Positions 51,022 to 59,304 are shown, counted from the stretch's first letter. The stretch is 59,304 nt of DNA from Pseudomonas neuropathica (GCF_015461835.1 NZ_JACOPX010000027.1:1-59304); one strand, 5' to 3'. Notes: a model not told the origin generated them from the sequence alone. Program-made: numbers and translations.

Positions 51022-51888
51022 ATGCAAGGCGCTCAGCTCCGACATCAGCCTCCCGCACCCGGCCGCAAGCCGGTGCCACGGGGTGCCAGCCGAATGGTGG
51101 CGAAAGAGCCGATGTCCGCGCGCCTGCCGAAAGCCAATTTCGGCTTTCTGAAGAGTCTGTTCTGGCCAGTGCTGCTGGTGGTGCTGGGCTTTGGTACTTA
51201 CGAAGGTGCAACGCGTTTGCTGCCGTACGCCGACCGGCCGATCACCAAGATCGCCGTGCAAGGCGACCTGAGCTACATCAGCCAGCAAGCGGTGCAGCAG
51301 CGGATCGCCCCGTACGTGGCGTCGAGCTTCTTCACCATCGACCTGGCCGGTATGCGTACCGAGCTTGAGCAGATGCCGTGGATCGCCCACGCCGAAGTCC
51401 GTCGCGTGTGGCCGGACCAGGTGGTGATCCGCCTCGAAGAGCAACTGCCGGTGGCGCGTTGGGGTGATGAGTCGTTGCTGAACAACCAGGGCCAGGCGTT
51501 TACGCCCAAGGAACTGGCGAACTACGAACATCTGCCACAGCTGTTCGGCCCACAACGGGCCCAGCAGCAAGTGATGCAGCAGTATCAGGTGCTGAGCCAG
51601 ATGCTGCGGCCGTTGGGCTTCTCGATTGCGCGCCTGGAACTGCGTGAACGCGGGAGTTGGTTTCTGACCACCGGTGCCGGCAGTTCCGGCCCCGGCATCG
51701 AGTTGTTGCTGGGACGCGGCAACCTGGTGGAAAAGATGCGCCGCTTTATCGCCATCTATGACAAGACGCTTAAAGACCAGATTACGAACATTGCGCGCAT
51801 CGATCTGCGCTACGCCAACGGCCTCGCTGTTGGCTGGCGGGAACCTGTAGCGCCGACGACAGCCCAACCCGCTGTCGCAAAGAATTAA
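51022..51888 (+). CDS. ftsQ: Cell division protein FtsQ
   Basis: The 288-residue bitopic protein has a basic cytoplasmic N-terminus of about 45 residues, one membrane helix (LFWPVLLVVLGFGTY) and a periplasmic part. The POTRA domain is ITKIAVQGDLSYISQQAVQQ, and a beta domain follows (MPWIAHAEVRRVWPDQVVIRLEEQ, cut here by the start of the next strand). It connects FtsK to FtsB/L in the divisome. Start MQGAQLRH; the ribosome site is weak (AGG near the ddlB stop). Confidence 0.94.
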   Translation: MQGAQLRHQPPAPGRKPVPRGASRMVAKEPMSARLPKANFGFLKSLFWPVLLVVLGFGTYEGATRLLPYADRPITKIAVQGDLSYISQQAVQQRIAPYVASSFFTIDLAGMRTELEQMPWIAHAEVRRVWPDQVVIRLEEQLPVARWGDESLLNNQGQAFTPKELANYEHLPQLFGPQRAQQQVMQQYQVLSQMLRPLGFSIARLELRERGSWFLTTGAGSSGPGIELLLGRGNLVEKMRRFIAIYDKTLKDQITNIARIDLRYANGLAVGWREPVAPTTAQPAVAKN

Positions 51889-51903
51889 GAAGAGGCAGGA
51901 CCC

Positions 51904-53163
51904 ATGGCAAACGTGCAAAGCGGCAAAATGATCGTCGGTCTCGATATCGGCACCTCCAAGGTGGTGGCGCTGGTCGGCGAGGTTTCCGACGACGGCTCGC
52001 TGGAAATCGTCGGGATCGGTACCCATCCGTCCCGTGGCCTGAAGAAGGGCGTGGTGGTCAACATCGAGTCCACCGTGCAATCGATCCAGCGCGCGATCGA
52101 AGAAGCCCAACTGATGGCGGGCTGCCGCATTCACTCGGCGTTCGTCGGTGTGGCGGGCAATCACATCCGCAGCCTGAACTCCCACGGCATCGTCGCGATC
52201 CGCGATCGTGAAGTCAGCTCGGCCGACCTTGAGCGCGTGCTCGACGCTGCTCAGGCCGTGGCGATTCCGGCTGACCAGCGCGTGCTGCACACCCTGCCGC
52301 AAGATTACGTGATCGATAACCAGGAAGGCGTTCGTGAGCCTCTGGGCATGTCCGGCGTACGTCTGGAAGCCAAGGTTCACGTAGTCACCTGCGCCGTCAA
52401 CGCCGCACAGAACATTGAAAAATGCGTGCGTCGCTGCGGTCTGGAAATCGACGACATCATTCTCGAGCAACTGGCCTCGGCCTACTCGGTCCTGACCGAC
52501 GACGAGAAAGAACTGGGCGTGTGCCTGGTCGACATTGGCGGCGGTACCACCGACATCGCGATCTTCACCGAAGGCGCGATCCGTCACACCGCAGTGATCC
52601 CGATTGCCGGTGATCAGGTGACCAACGACATCGCCATGGCGTTGCGCACCCCGACCCAGTACGCCGAAGAAATCAAGATCCGCTACGCCTGCGCCCTGGC
52701 CAAACTGGCCGGTGCCGGTGAAACCATCAAGGTGCCGAGCGTCGGCGACCGTCCACCGCGCGAACTGTCGCGTCAGGCCCTGGCCGAAGTGGTCGAGCCG
52801 CGTTACGACGAACTGTTCACGCTGATTCAGGCCGAGCTGCGTCGCAGCGGCTACGAAGACCTGATCCCGGCCGGCATCGTCCTGACCGGCGGTACTTCGA
52901 AGATGGAAGGCGCCACTGAACTGGCCGAAGAGATCTTCCACATGCCGGTCCGTCTGGGCGTGCCGCATGGCGTGAAAGGCCTGGATGACGTGGTGCGCAA
53001 CCCGATTTATTCCACTGGCGTTGGCTTGTTGATGTACGGCCTGCAAAAGCAGTCCGACGGGGTCTCGTTCTCCGGCATCGGCAGCCGCGACAGCTACAGC
53101 AACGAAGAGCCACAGGCGCCGTTGCTGGACCGATTGAAGAAGTGGGTTCAAGGCAACTTCTAA
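51904..53163 (+). CDS. ftsA: Cell division protein FtsA
   Basis: The 419-residue actin-like ATPase has IVGLDIGTSKVVALVGE, the 1C subdomain after residue 80, and the phosphate-2 loop VDIGGGTTDIAIF. The adenosine motif is GIVLTGGTSKMEG, and a C-terminal amphipathic membrane-targeting helix (LLDRLKKWVQGNF) ends the protein. It tethers FtsZ to the membrane. The ribosome site is AGGCAGGA. Confidence 0.97.
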   Translation: MANVQSGKMIVGLDIGTSKVVALVGEVSDDGSLEIVGIGTHPSRGLKKGVVVNIESTVQSIQRAIEEAQLMAGCRIHSAFVGVAGNHIRSLNSHGIVAIRDREVSSADLERVLDAAQAVAIPADQRVLHTLPQDYVIDNQEGVREPLGMSGVRLEAKVHVVTCAVNAAQNIEKCVRRCGLEIDDIILEQLASAYSVLTDDEKELGVCLVDIGGGTTDIAIFTEGAIRHTAVIPIAGDQVTNDIAMALRTPTQYAEEIKIRYACALAKLAGAGETIKVPSVGDRPPRELSRQALAEVVEPRYDELFTLIQAELRRSGYEDLIPAGIVLTGGTSKMEGATELAEEIFHMPVRLGVPHGVKGLDDVVRNPIYSTGVGLLMYGLQKQSDGVSFSGIGSRDSYSNEEPQAPLLDRLKKWVQGNF

Positions 53164-53230
53164 AGCTTTACCGCAACACCGCAACAAACAGCAGTAGGCG
53201 AAAAAACTAGAGAATGTAAGGAGAGGGAAA

Positions 53231-54427
53231 ATGTTCGAACTCGTAGACAACATCCCCGCAAGCCCGGTAATCAAAGTTATCGGTGTTGGCGGTGGCGGCG
53301 GCAACGCTGTCAATCACATGGTCAAGAGCAACATCGAAGGCGTTGAATTCATCTGCGCCAACACTGATGCTCAAGCGCTGAAAAACATCGGCGCGCGTAC
53401 CATTCTGCAACTGGGCACCGGCGTGACCAAAGGTCTGGGCGCTGGCGCCAACCCTGAAGTAGGTCGTCAGGCCGCTCTCGAAGACCGTGAGCGCATTGCC
53501 GAAGTCCTGCAGGGCACCAACATGGTGTTCATCACCACTGGCATGGGCGGCGGTACCGGTACCGGTGCTGCGCCGATCATCGCCGAAGTGGCCAAGGAAA
53601 TGGGCATTCTGACCGTTGCTGTCGTAACGCGTCCGTTCCCGTTCGAAGGCCGCAAGCGTATGCAGATCGCCGATGAAGGCATCCGCATGCTCTCCGAAAG
53701 CGTCGACTCGTTGATCACCATTCCCAACGAGAAGTTGCTGACCATCCTCGGTAAAGACGCCAGCCTGCTGTCGGCTTTCGCCAAGGCAGACGATGTACTG
53801 GCCGGTGCCGTTCGCGGTATCTCCGACATCATCAAGCGTCCGGGCATGATCAACGTCGACTTCGCCGACGTGCGTACCGTGATGAGCGAAATGGGCATGG
53901 CGATGATGGGCACTGGCTGCGCCAGCGGTCCGAACCGTGCACGTGAAGCCACTGAAGCGGCGATCCGCAACCCGCTGCTGGAAGACGTGAACCTGCAAGG
54001 CGCACGCGGCATCCTGGTGAACATCACCGCCGGTCCTGACCTGTCCCTGGGTGAGTACTCCGACGTGGGTAGCATCATCGAAGCCTTCGCTTCCGAACAC
54101 GCGATGGTCAAGGTCGGTACCGTTATCGATCCGGACATGCGCGACGAACTGCACGTGACCGTGGTTGCCACTGGTCTGGGCGCGAAAATCGAGAAGCCTG
54201 TGAAGGTCATCGACAACACCGTTCATACCTCCATGGCTTCTGCCCAGGTACAACAACCGGCTCCGGCCCGTCAGGAAGCGCCTGCGGTTAACTACCGTGA
54301 TCTGGACCGTCCGACCGTCATGCGCAACCAGGCTCAGGCCGGTGCTGCGGCTGCCGCGAAGATGAATCCGCAAGATGATCTGGACTACCTGGACATCCCG
54401 GCTTTCCTGCGTCGTCAGGCCGATTGA
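53231..54427 (+). CDS. ftsZ: Cell division GTPase FtsZ
   Basis: The 398-residue tubulin homologue has VIGVGGGGGNAVNHM, the GTP loop GMGGGTGTGAAPI (about residue 106), and the T7 loop NVDFADVRTVM. A Gln/Ala/Pro-rich linker leads to the conserved C-terminal peptide LDYLDIPAFLRRQAD, which binds FtsA and ZipA. It forms the Z-ring. The 67-base gap after ftsA ends with a strong AAGGAGAGG site, suggesting extra translation of this gene. Confidence 0.98.
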   Translation: MFELVDNIPASPVIKVIGVGGGGGNAVNHMVKSNIEGVEFICANTDAQALKNIGARTILQLGTGVTKGLGAGANPEVGRQAALEDRERIAEVLQGTNMVFITTGMGGGTGTGAAPIIAEVAKEMGILTVAVVTRPFPFEGRKRMQIADEGIRMLSESVDSLITIPNEKLLTILGKDASLLSAFAKADDVLAGAVRGISDIIKRPGMINVDFADVRTVMSEMGMAMMGTGCASGPNRAREATEAAIRNPLLEDVNLQGARGILVNITAGPDLSLGEYSDVGSIIEAFASEHAMVKVGTVIDPDMRDELHVTVVATGLGAKIEKPVKVIDNTVHTSMASAQVQQPAPARQEAPAVNYRDLDRPTVMRNQAQAGAAAAAKMNPQDDLDYLDIPAFLRRQAD

Positions 54428-54473
54428 TGGAATGTATCAGGGCTATGAAGGTGATTGGTGTTCAGCAAAGGCA

Positions 54474-54490
54474 TGGTCTGCTATCATCGC
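54474..54490 (+). promoter_or_regulatory. Candidate extended -10 promoter of lpxC
   Basis: TGCTATCAT (54479-54487) is an extended -10 in the 112-base gap between ftsZ and lpxC, with only a weak -35 (TGTTCA) 17 bases upstream. It could give lpxC its own transcript. Confidence 0.4.
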
Positions 54491-54539
54491 CAGCCTTTGT
54501 TGATACCAGTTCGCAATTTGCGCTGAAGCGGCCCAAGCC

Positions 54540-55451
54540 ATGATTAAACAACGCACACTGAAAAATATTATCCGTGCCACAGGTGTAGGCCTGCACTCCG
54601 GTGAGAAGGTCTATCTGACCCTCAAGCCTGCGCCTGTCGACACTGGCATTGTGTTTTGTCGCGCTGACCTCGACCCTGTGGTGCAGATTCCTGCCCGCGC
54701 GGAAAACGTCGGTGAAACCACTATGTCGACGACGCTGATTAACGGCGACGTCAAAGTGGACACGGTAGAGCACTTGCTCTCGGCCATGGCTGGCCTGGGC
54801 ATCGATAACGCCTACGTCGAGCTCTCCGCGTCCGAAGTCCCGATCATGGATGGCAGCGCTGGACCCTTCGTATTCCTGATTCAATCGGCAGGCCTGGAAG
54901 AACAGGACGCCGCCAAGAAATTCATCCGCATCCTGCGTGAAGTGACAGTGGAAGACGGCGACAAGCGCGCCACTTTCGTCCCTTTCGAAGGATTCAAGGT
55001 GAGCTTCGAGATCGATTTCGATCACCCGGTATTCCGGGACCGCACCCAAAGTGCAAGCGTGGATTTTTCCAGCACTTCGTTCGTAAAAGAAGTCAGCCGC
55101 GCCCGTACCTTTGGTTTCATGAGTGATATCGAGTACCTGCGCAAGCACAACCTCGCACTCGGCGGCAGCGTTGAAAACGCAATCGTGGTCGATGCCGATG
55201 GCGTGTTGAACGAAGACGGCCTTCGCTATGAAGACGAATTCGTGAAGCACAAGATCCTCGACGCGATTGGCGACCTGTACCTGCTGGGTAACAGCCTGAT
55301 TGGTGAGTTCAAAGGCTTCAAGTCCGGTCATGCACTGAACAACCAGCTGCTGCGCAAGTTGATTGAGCAGACAGACGCTTGGGAAGTAGTGACGTTCGAA
55401 GACGCCAGCACCGCACCAATCTCTTACATGCGCCCGGTTGCGGCGGTGTAA
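54540..55451 (+). CDS. lpxC: UDP-3-O-acyl-GlcNAc deacetylase LpxC
   Basis: The 303-residue zinc amidase has VEHLLSAMAGLGIDNA with the first zinc His (near residue 78), and KHKILDAIGDLYLLG with the second His and the Asp (near 237-241). HALNNQLLRKL supplies the catalytic His. It catalyses the committed step of lipid A synthesis and is the target of CHIR-090-type inhibitors. It is the last gene of the dcw block here. Confidence 0.97.
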   Translation: MIKQRTLKNIIRATGVGLHSGEKVYLTLKPAPVDTGIVFCRADLDPVVQIPARAENVGETTMSTTLINGDVKVDTVEHLLSAMAGLGIDNAYVELSASEVPIMDGSAGPFVFLIQSAGLEEQDAAKKFIRILREVTVEDGDKRATFVPFEGFKVSFEIDFDHPVFRDRTQSASVDFSSTSFVKEVSRARTFGFMSDIEYLRKHNLALGGSVENAIVVDADGVLNEDGLRYEDEFVKHKILDAIGDLYLLGNSLIGEFKGFKSGHALNNQLLRKLIEQTDAWEVVTFEDASTAPISYMRPVAAV

Positions 55452-55475
55452 GTAAAAAACCTCTCTAGTTTTTTG

Positions 55476-55503
55476 AAGGCCATCCTCGGATGGCCTTTTT
55501 TTA
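55476..55503 (+). terminator. Rho-independent terminator after lpxC
   Basis: AAGGCCATCC pairs with GGATGGCCTT around a short loop, followed by a T run. It closes the dcw cluster. Confidence 0.9.
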
Positions 55504-55514
55504 TGCCCTTTTAA

Positions 55515-55598
55515 AATCAAAAGATCGCAGCCTTCGGCAGCTCCTACAGGGTGATCGCATTCTCATGTAGGAGCTGCCGAAGGCTGCGATCTTTTGAT
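55515..55598. repeat. Inverted REP pair (AAAAGATCGCAGCCTTCGGCAG type)
   Basis: ATCAAAAGATCGCAGCCTTC and its mirror face each other about 20 bases apart. It lies between convergent lpxC and the diguanylate cyclase gene, and its right end touches the cyclase stop codon. It is the same family as 11446-11540. Confidence 0.92.
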
Positions 55599-55599
55599 C

Positions 55600-57105
55600 T
55601 TAATAGCTGACGACGCGGTTACGCCCACCTTCCTTGGCCTGATATAGCGCCTTGTCCGCCGCAAACAACAGCTGCTCCAGCGTCATCTCACTTGCCGCGG
55701 TCCAGCTCGCAATGCCGATGCTCACGGTCATCGGCCGCTCGGCCCCGTCGACCAACGGCAACTGCTCCACCGCCTGACGAATATGCTCCGCTATCTGCTG
55801 TGCGCCATGGCCATCGGTCTCGGCGAGAATCACCGAAAACTCTTCACCTCCGTAACGCGCCACCAGATCCGTCGGTCGCCGCACATTTTCCGTGATGACC
55901 CTGGCCAGCGTCTTCAGCGCCAGGTCGCCGCCCTGATGACCATGCCGGTCATTGAAAGCTTTGAAGTGATCGGCATCGATCATCATCACCGACATCGGTT
56001 TGCCTGAGCGCTGTGCGCGAAACCACTCGTGACGCAGGGCCTGATCAAGCATGCGCCGATTGGCCACGCCCGTCAGCGCATCGGTGGCGGCCAGTTGTGC
56101 CAGCTCGCGCTCGGCCCGTTGGCGCAGGCGCAACTCGCGGGCCAGCAACCAGGTCAGCCACAGCAAACCCATACACAACACGCCCGTGGCACCACTGATC
56201 AGCATCGCGGTGCGTCGCCAGGTGCCGAACACTTCATCGCTGGACAGCGCGACCATCACCGTCAGTGGCAGATTGCCGACCCGCGAATAGGTATAGAGGC
56301 GTTGTTGATGGTCCATGCTCGAGGTGCTGGTAAAACTGCCATTGCCATCCTTGTCATCCAGAATACGCACGACATTCGGTCGGTTGCCGTAGCTCTTGCC
56401 GATGGAATCGCTTTGCAGGTAGGGCTTCTGCGCGAGCAGGACGCCGTCACTGTTGATGATGTTCAGCGTGCTGTCTTTGCCAATGTCGAGGCTGTTGAAC
56501 AACTGATCGAAGTAATCGAGCTTCATCGAGGCCACGGCTACCCCGGCGAACTCACCGGTTTGCGAGGAAATCCGTCGACTGAAGCTGATTCGCCACTGAT
56601 TGGCCTCGTCGCAGTCGCAACGGGTCTTGAACGGTCGGCTGATGAACATGCCAGTGTCGCGATTGAATGCGTGTGCGAGGAAATAATCGCGATCGGCAAA
56701 ATTGCCCGGTTTTGGCTCGATCCGCGAGGAGTCGGCAATCACATCGCCGTGTTTGTCGAGGAGCAGTATGTCGCCCTTGAAGCGCGCGGTGGTCGAGCGG
56801 TCGAACAGCGCCAGATGGCGGATCTGCGGTGAGACATCTTGCAGGTCATCGCGCTGGGCGGCGGCGATCAGGCCTTGCAGGGTCAGGTCGTACAGCTCGA
56901 CCGTGCGCAGGACATCGGCGTCGATCAACTGGGCGATGGTGGTGGCGCTACGGGTAGCCGATTCCTGAGCGTTGGCGTGCTCGCGGATCAGCAGGAACGT
57001 GACGATGCACAGAATCGCGATCACGGTCAGCGAACTGCCGCAGATCAGCAGCAACTCGGGGCGTCCGGTCTTGCCCGCAACGGGTGGGGTACGACTTGCG
57101 ATCAT
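55600..57105 (-). CDS. Membrane diguanylate cyclase (dCACHE-GGDEF)
   Basis: The 501-residue protein has a membrane helix (LLLICGSSLTVIAILCIVTFLL), a periplasmic dCACHE-type sensor (about residues 45-295; DRDYFLAHAFNRDTGMFISRP is typical), a second helix (AMLISGATGVLCMGLLWLTW) and a GGDEF domain. The active site is RYGGEEF. The inhibitory I-site RPTD lies five residues upstream, so product feedback is expected. It should make c-di-GMP in response to a periplasmic small molecule. Start MIASRTPP; the upstream part of the frame lacks coding character. The ribosome site is weak. Confidence 0.9.
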   Translation of the reverse strand: MIASRTPPVAGKTGRPELLLICGSSLTVIAILCIVTFLLIREHANAQESATRSATTIAQLIDADVLRTVELYDLTLQGLIAAAQRDDLQDVSPQIRHLALFDRSTTARFKGDILLLDKHGDVIADSSRIEPKPGNFADRDYFLAHAFNRDTGMFISRPFKTRCDCDEANQWRISFSRRISSQTGEFAGVAVASMKLDYFDQLFNSLDIGKDSTLNIINSDGVLLAQKPYLQSDSIGKSYGNRPNVVRILDDKDGNGSFTSTSSMDHQQRLYTYSRVGNLPLTVMVALSSDEVFGTWRRTAMLISGATGVLCMGLLWLTWLLARELRLRQRAERELAQLAATDALTGVANRRMLDQALRHEWFRAQRSGKPMSVMMIDADHFKAFNDRHGHQGGDLALKTLARVITENVRRPTDLVARYGGEEFSVILAETDGHGAQQIAEHIRQAVEQLPLVDGAERPMTVSIGIASWTAASEMTLEQLLFAADKALYQAKEGGRNRVVSY

Positions 57106-57167
57106 GATTGGGCTGTCGGTTGGGGAGATCTTATAAGCGTAGTTGCACGAGTCCAGTGACGGTATTC

Positions 57168-57262
57168 CACTGTGGGAGCGAGCTTGCTCGCGAATGCGGC
57201 GTGTCATTCAACATAGATGTCGATTGATAGACCGCTTTCGCGAGCAAGCTCGCTCCCACAGG
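57168..57262. repeat. Inverted REP pair (TGTGGGAGCGAGCTTGCTCGCGAA type)
   Basis: CTGTGGGAGCGAGCTTGCTC faces GAGCAAGCTCGCTCCCACAG about 45 bases apart. It lies between the cyclase gene and the OprD-type gene, both on the minus strand. It is the same family as 3763-3856. Confidence 0.92.
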
Positions 57263-57301
57263 GCGCATCACTGAATTTAAGGCTGTGCTATGGCGCCGAT
57301 C

Positions 57302-58618
57302 TTAGAAGACGTTGATCGGGTAGTCGATGACAACACGGTATTCATCTGTGTCCGAATCAATCACGCCGTAGCCGTTGCCGCCTCGGTTGGTCGCCCATTG
57401 CAGGTGGACTGCCAGATCCTTGGCCTGACCGCTCTGCACCACGTACTGCAAGTCGAGATCGCGCTCCCAATGTTTAGCGTTGCGGCCATCGGCGCTGTAC
57501 CAGTTGGAATAGCCTTTGCTGTCGGCGTCGACTTTGGTCAGGTCCACAGTGCCGCGCGAATACGACACCGCCGAGGTCAGTCCCGGCACGCCGACACCGG
57601 CGAAGTCATAGGCGTACTTGAGCTTCCACGAGCGCTCGTTCGGGCCGTTGAAGTCAGAGTATTGCTGGGAGTTGTCGAGGTAAACGCTGTCGCCCTGGCT
57701 GATGTAGTCGAACGGCGTGTTGCCGTTGACCCGCTGATACGCGGCGGTAACGCTGTGATTACCGACGCCAACGGTGAAATGCAGGCTGTAGGTGTTGTTG
57801 TCGATGTTGCCCAGCAGCGCATCACCGGTGTCTTGCGTGTGATAGAAGTGCAAGCCCGGGTTGAGGCTGACCAGATCGTTCAACTGCCACGTGTAGTCGA
57901 GGTCGTAGTAGTACTGGTTCCAGATGTCCTTGAGCTCGGACGCATAAAGACTGCTGGTCAGGCCTTCGACACCGCTCCACGCCACGCCGGCCCAGTTCAG
58001 GTGCTGGCTCTCATCGCCGTCGGCAAGAGTGCCGTAGGAAGTGCCGATGCGCGTGTGGCCACTCTGGTTGTAAGGCTTGGTGAAACTCGCCTGGCCGCCT
58101 TCGATCAACCAGCCGTCGAAGCTGTGGTTGGTCAGGCTCACACCACGGAAAGTCTGCGGCAGCATGCGTGTGTCACCGCCGGCGATGACCGGGTTGGTGA
58201 GGAACAGGTCACCGGCCTTCAGCTCGGTATCGAACGCGCGCATTTTCAACGTGCCGCCCGCCGTGGAGAATGCTCCCGGCGCTTTGCCGCCATTCTCTCT
58301 GACCGGCAGGATGCTCGAACCGTCCGTGCCGCCACCACCATCCAGCTTCAGCCCGAGCATGGCGTGGGCATCAATGCCGAAACCGACCGTACCTTCGGTG
58401 TAGCCCGACTTGAAAATGCCAAGAAAGCCCTGGCCCCACTCAATGTTGTCGTCTGCTTTCTGCAAGCGGTTGCGATTCATGTAGTAGTTGCGAGCGTTGA
58501 GGTTGAGGCTCGAACCTTCGACAAAGCCATCTTTGGCAGGCTCTTCAGCGTGAGCGGCAGGGGCAATCGTTGCGGCAATTGCAATGAACAACGGAGAGAA
58601 GCGGACTGGGTAACGCAC
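57302..58618 (-). CDS. OprD-family outer-membrane porin
   Basis: The 438-residue protein has a signal peptide ending APAAHA and then the OprD start DGFVEGSSLNLNARNYYMNR. It has GQGFLGIFKSGYTEGTVGFGIDAHAMLGLKLD, LTNHSFDGWLIEGGQA and a C-terminal Phe (PINVF). It should form an 18-strand barrel that takes up small carboxylates, basic amino acids or similar solutes. The GTG start MRYPVRFS is chosen because AAGGAG lies about 10 bases upstream; an ATG 12 codons earlier would lie before that site. The substrate cannot be read. It resembles OpdQ/OpdT-like members only in general terms. Confidence 0.9.
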   Translation of the reverse strand: MRYPVRFSPLFIAIAATIAPAAHAEEPAKDGFVEGSSLNLNARNYYMNRNRLQKADDNIEWGQGFLGIFKSGYTEGTVGFGIDAHAMLGLKLDGGGGTDGSSILPVRENGGKAPGAFSTAGGTLKMRAFDTELKAGDLFLTNPVIAGGDTRMLPQTFRGVSLTNHSFDGWLIEGGQASFTKPYNQSGHTRIGTSYGTLADGDESQHLNWAGVAWSGVEGLTSSLYASELKDIWNQYYYDLDYTWQLNDLVSLNPGLHFYHTQDTGDALLGNIDNNTYSLHFTVGVGNHSVTAAYQRVNGNTPFDYISQGDSVYLDNSQQYSDFNGPNERSWKLKYAYDFAGVGVPGLTSAVSYSRGTVDLTKVDADSKGYSNWYSADGRNAKHWERDLDLQYVVQSGQAKDLAVHLQWATNRGGNGYGVIDSDTDEYRVVIDYPINVF

Positions 58619-58717
58619 TTGCGATGGAGCTCCTTGGGTCAACTGGCCCCTCAATGTCCTGAGGGGCGTGATGTTTCTTGTTGTTACAGACGAACCAAAC
58701 GGCTTTCAGACCACAAC

Positions 58718-58748
58718 GAAAAAAGGCCGCTGAAAGGCAGCGGCCTGG
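58718..58748 (-). terminator. Terminator for the small secreted protein gene
   Basis: On the minus strand AGGCCGCTG and CAGCGGCCT form the stem with a 5-base loop, followed by six T. It lies between the 73-residue gene and the OprD-type gene; readthrough would reach the porin. Confidence 0.85.
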
Positions 58749-58815
58749 AATGACGACGGTTGAACGGGAAGAGCCAAACAACCGCGTCGAGGGAAACGTT
58801 GGCGCGGTGCGCGAC

Positions 58816-59037
58816 TCAGCTGTCTTTCTCGGCCGCTTGAGCCTGGGAAGTGACAGCCTGCGGGGCTTGCGTGGCGTCTTGCGCCTTGGCCATCACTTCG
58901 GCCTGATGCTGATCGAAGGCCTGAGCGCGAGCGACGTTGTGCGCTACGAACGACTGCGATTCTTCAGCCATCGCCATCGGCGACAGGATCAATGAGGACA
59001 AAACGAAAGCGCTGGCAATACCCATACTGTTGGACAT
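58816..59037 (-). CDS. Small secreted protein of unknown function
   Basis: The 73-residue protein has an N-terminal signal peptide (GIASAFVLSSLILSPMAMAEE, cleavage near MAMA). The mature part is short, charged and Ala/Gln-rich (HNVARAQAFDQHQAEVMAKAQ) and looks helical. The ATG has AAGG 8 bases upstream, and a good terminator follows. No domain is recognised. It could be a periplasmic helper or stress protein; its position before the porin may be incidental. Confidence 0.65.
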   Translation of the reverse strand: MSNSMGIASAFVLSSLILSPMAMAEESQSFVAHNVARAQAFDQHQAEVMAKAQDATQAPQAVTSQAQAAEKDS

Positions 59038-59189
59038 CTTGAAAACCTTCTCGCTTGGCGAGTGCTGTTTGGTGCGGGCAAAGATAAGGTTGCCGGGCGT
59101 TGGGAAACAGCGTGATTTTCATAAATGACTGTTGCGCGGGAGGTAAAAGTCGAAGATCGCGGTGCGGCCAAGGGCAACCCCCTCACTGT

Positions 59190-59304
59190 AGAGACCGGTA
59201 CATCCTTTACAAATTAGACCGGGGACATCGTTTACACCTTTACAGGCTTGAAACGCGTTTGGCGCCGCTTTCAAGCCTGCCTAAACAGTGGCTGCAAAGG
59301 TACA
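59190..59304. mobile_element. Possible end of an insertion sequence
   Basis: AGACCGGTACATCCTTTACA (59192-59211) is repeated with few changes as AGACCGGGGACATCGTTTAC (from 59216), a direct repeat with a 24-base period. An inverted repeat AGGCTTGAAA / TTTCAAGCCT follows. Similar ends are seen on IS481-like elements in Pseudomonas, but no transposase lies inside the window, so this is a weak call. Confidence 0.35.

Noticed and set aside
50800..53313. 837-codon open frame on the minus strand
   Set aside because: It is antisense to ddlB, ftsQ and ftsA, has low-complexity His/Arg/Gln-rich composition and no domain, and is explained by high GC and codon bias of the real genes.

Overview
The window reads as chromosomal DNA of a Pseudomonas, most likely of the P. 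fluorescens group. Supporting signs are high GC, paired REP elements of the types common in that group, an OprD-family porin, the gene orders rplM-rpsI-petABC-sspAB and rsmI-rnpB-mraZ, and a complete Pseudomonas-style division and cell-wall (dcw) cluster. No rRNA or tRNA genes, CRISPR array or prophage were seen. The only hint of an insertion sequence is at the extreme right edge.

Region by region. Bases 1-5.9 kb hold scattered single genes: a GDT1-family manganese exporter behind a probable yybP-ykoY (Mn2+) riboswitch, rsmC, a D-2-hydroxyacid dehydrogenase, a LysE exporter, and an AraC regulator divergent from an MFS transporter. Bases 6.0-14.4 kb hold a lipid-catabolism module: an acyl-CoA ligase, a DUF1302 outer-membrane protein, a DUF1329 periplasmic protein and a MalT-like LuxR regulator. 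Bases 14.4-17.9 kb, on the minus strand, hold a compact three-gene signalling operon. It encodes a divergent protein kinase with a PIN-like N-terminus and a zinc ribbon, a von Willebrand A protein and a PP2C phosphatase. This resembles the E. coli YegI/YegL/YegK set and the TerY-P triads, and it is the most interesting system here.

Bases 18-27 kb hold mostly housekeeping genes: a metallo-beta-lactamase-fold hydrolase, an OmpA-like lipoprotein, zapG/yhcB, an alpha/beta hydrolase, trpS with an extra C-terminal domain, zapE, a GlxA-type AraC regulator, an acyl-CoA dehydrogenase and a Tas-like aldo-keto reductase. Bases 27.3-32.2 kb hold rplM-rpsI, the cytochrome bc1 operon petABC and sspAB. Bases 32.3-36.8 kb hold the envelope and chromosome cluster dolP-gmhA/diaA-yraN-lpoA on the minus strand, divergent from rsmI. 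The RNase P RNA follows at 36.9-37.25 kb.

Bases 37.5-55.5 kb are the dcw cluster: mraZ-rsmH-ftsL-ftsI-murE-murF-mraY-murD-ftsW-murG-murC-ddlB-ftsQ-ftsA-ftsZ-lpxC. Most genes overlap by 1-11 bases. The cluster is preceded by a sigma70-like promoter with three MraZ-type direct repeats. Lipid II synthesis, septal synthesis and the divisome are made from this one block, and lpxC adds lipid A control.

Bases 55.5-59.3 kb hold a membrane diguanylate cyclase and an OprD-family porin, separated by REP pairs, then a small secreted protein and a possible IS end. Repeats throughout are intergenic inverted pairs of at least four sequence types.
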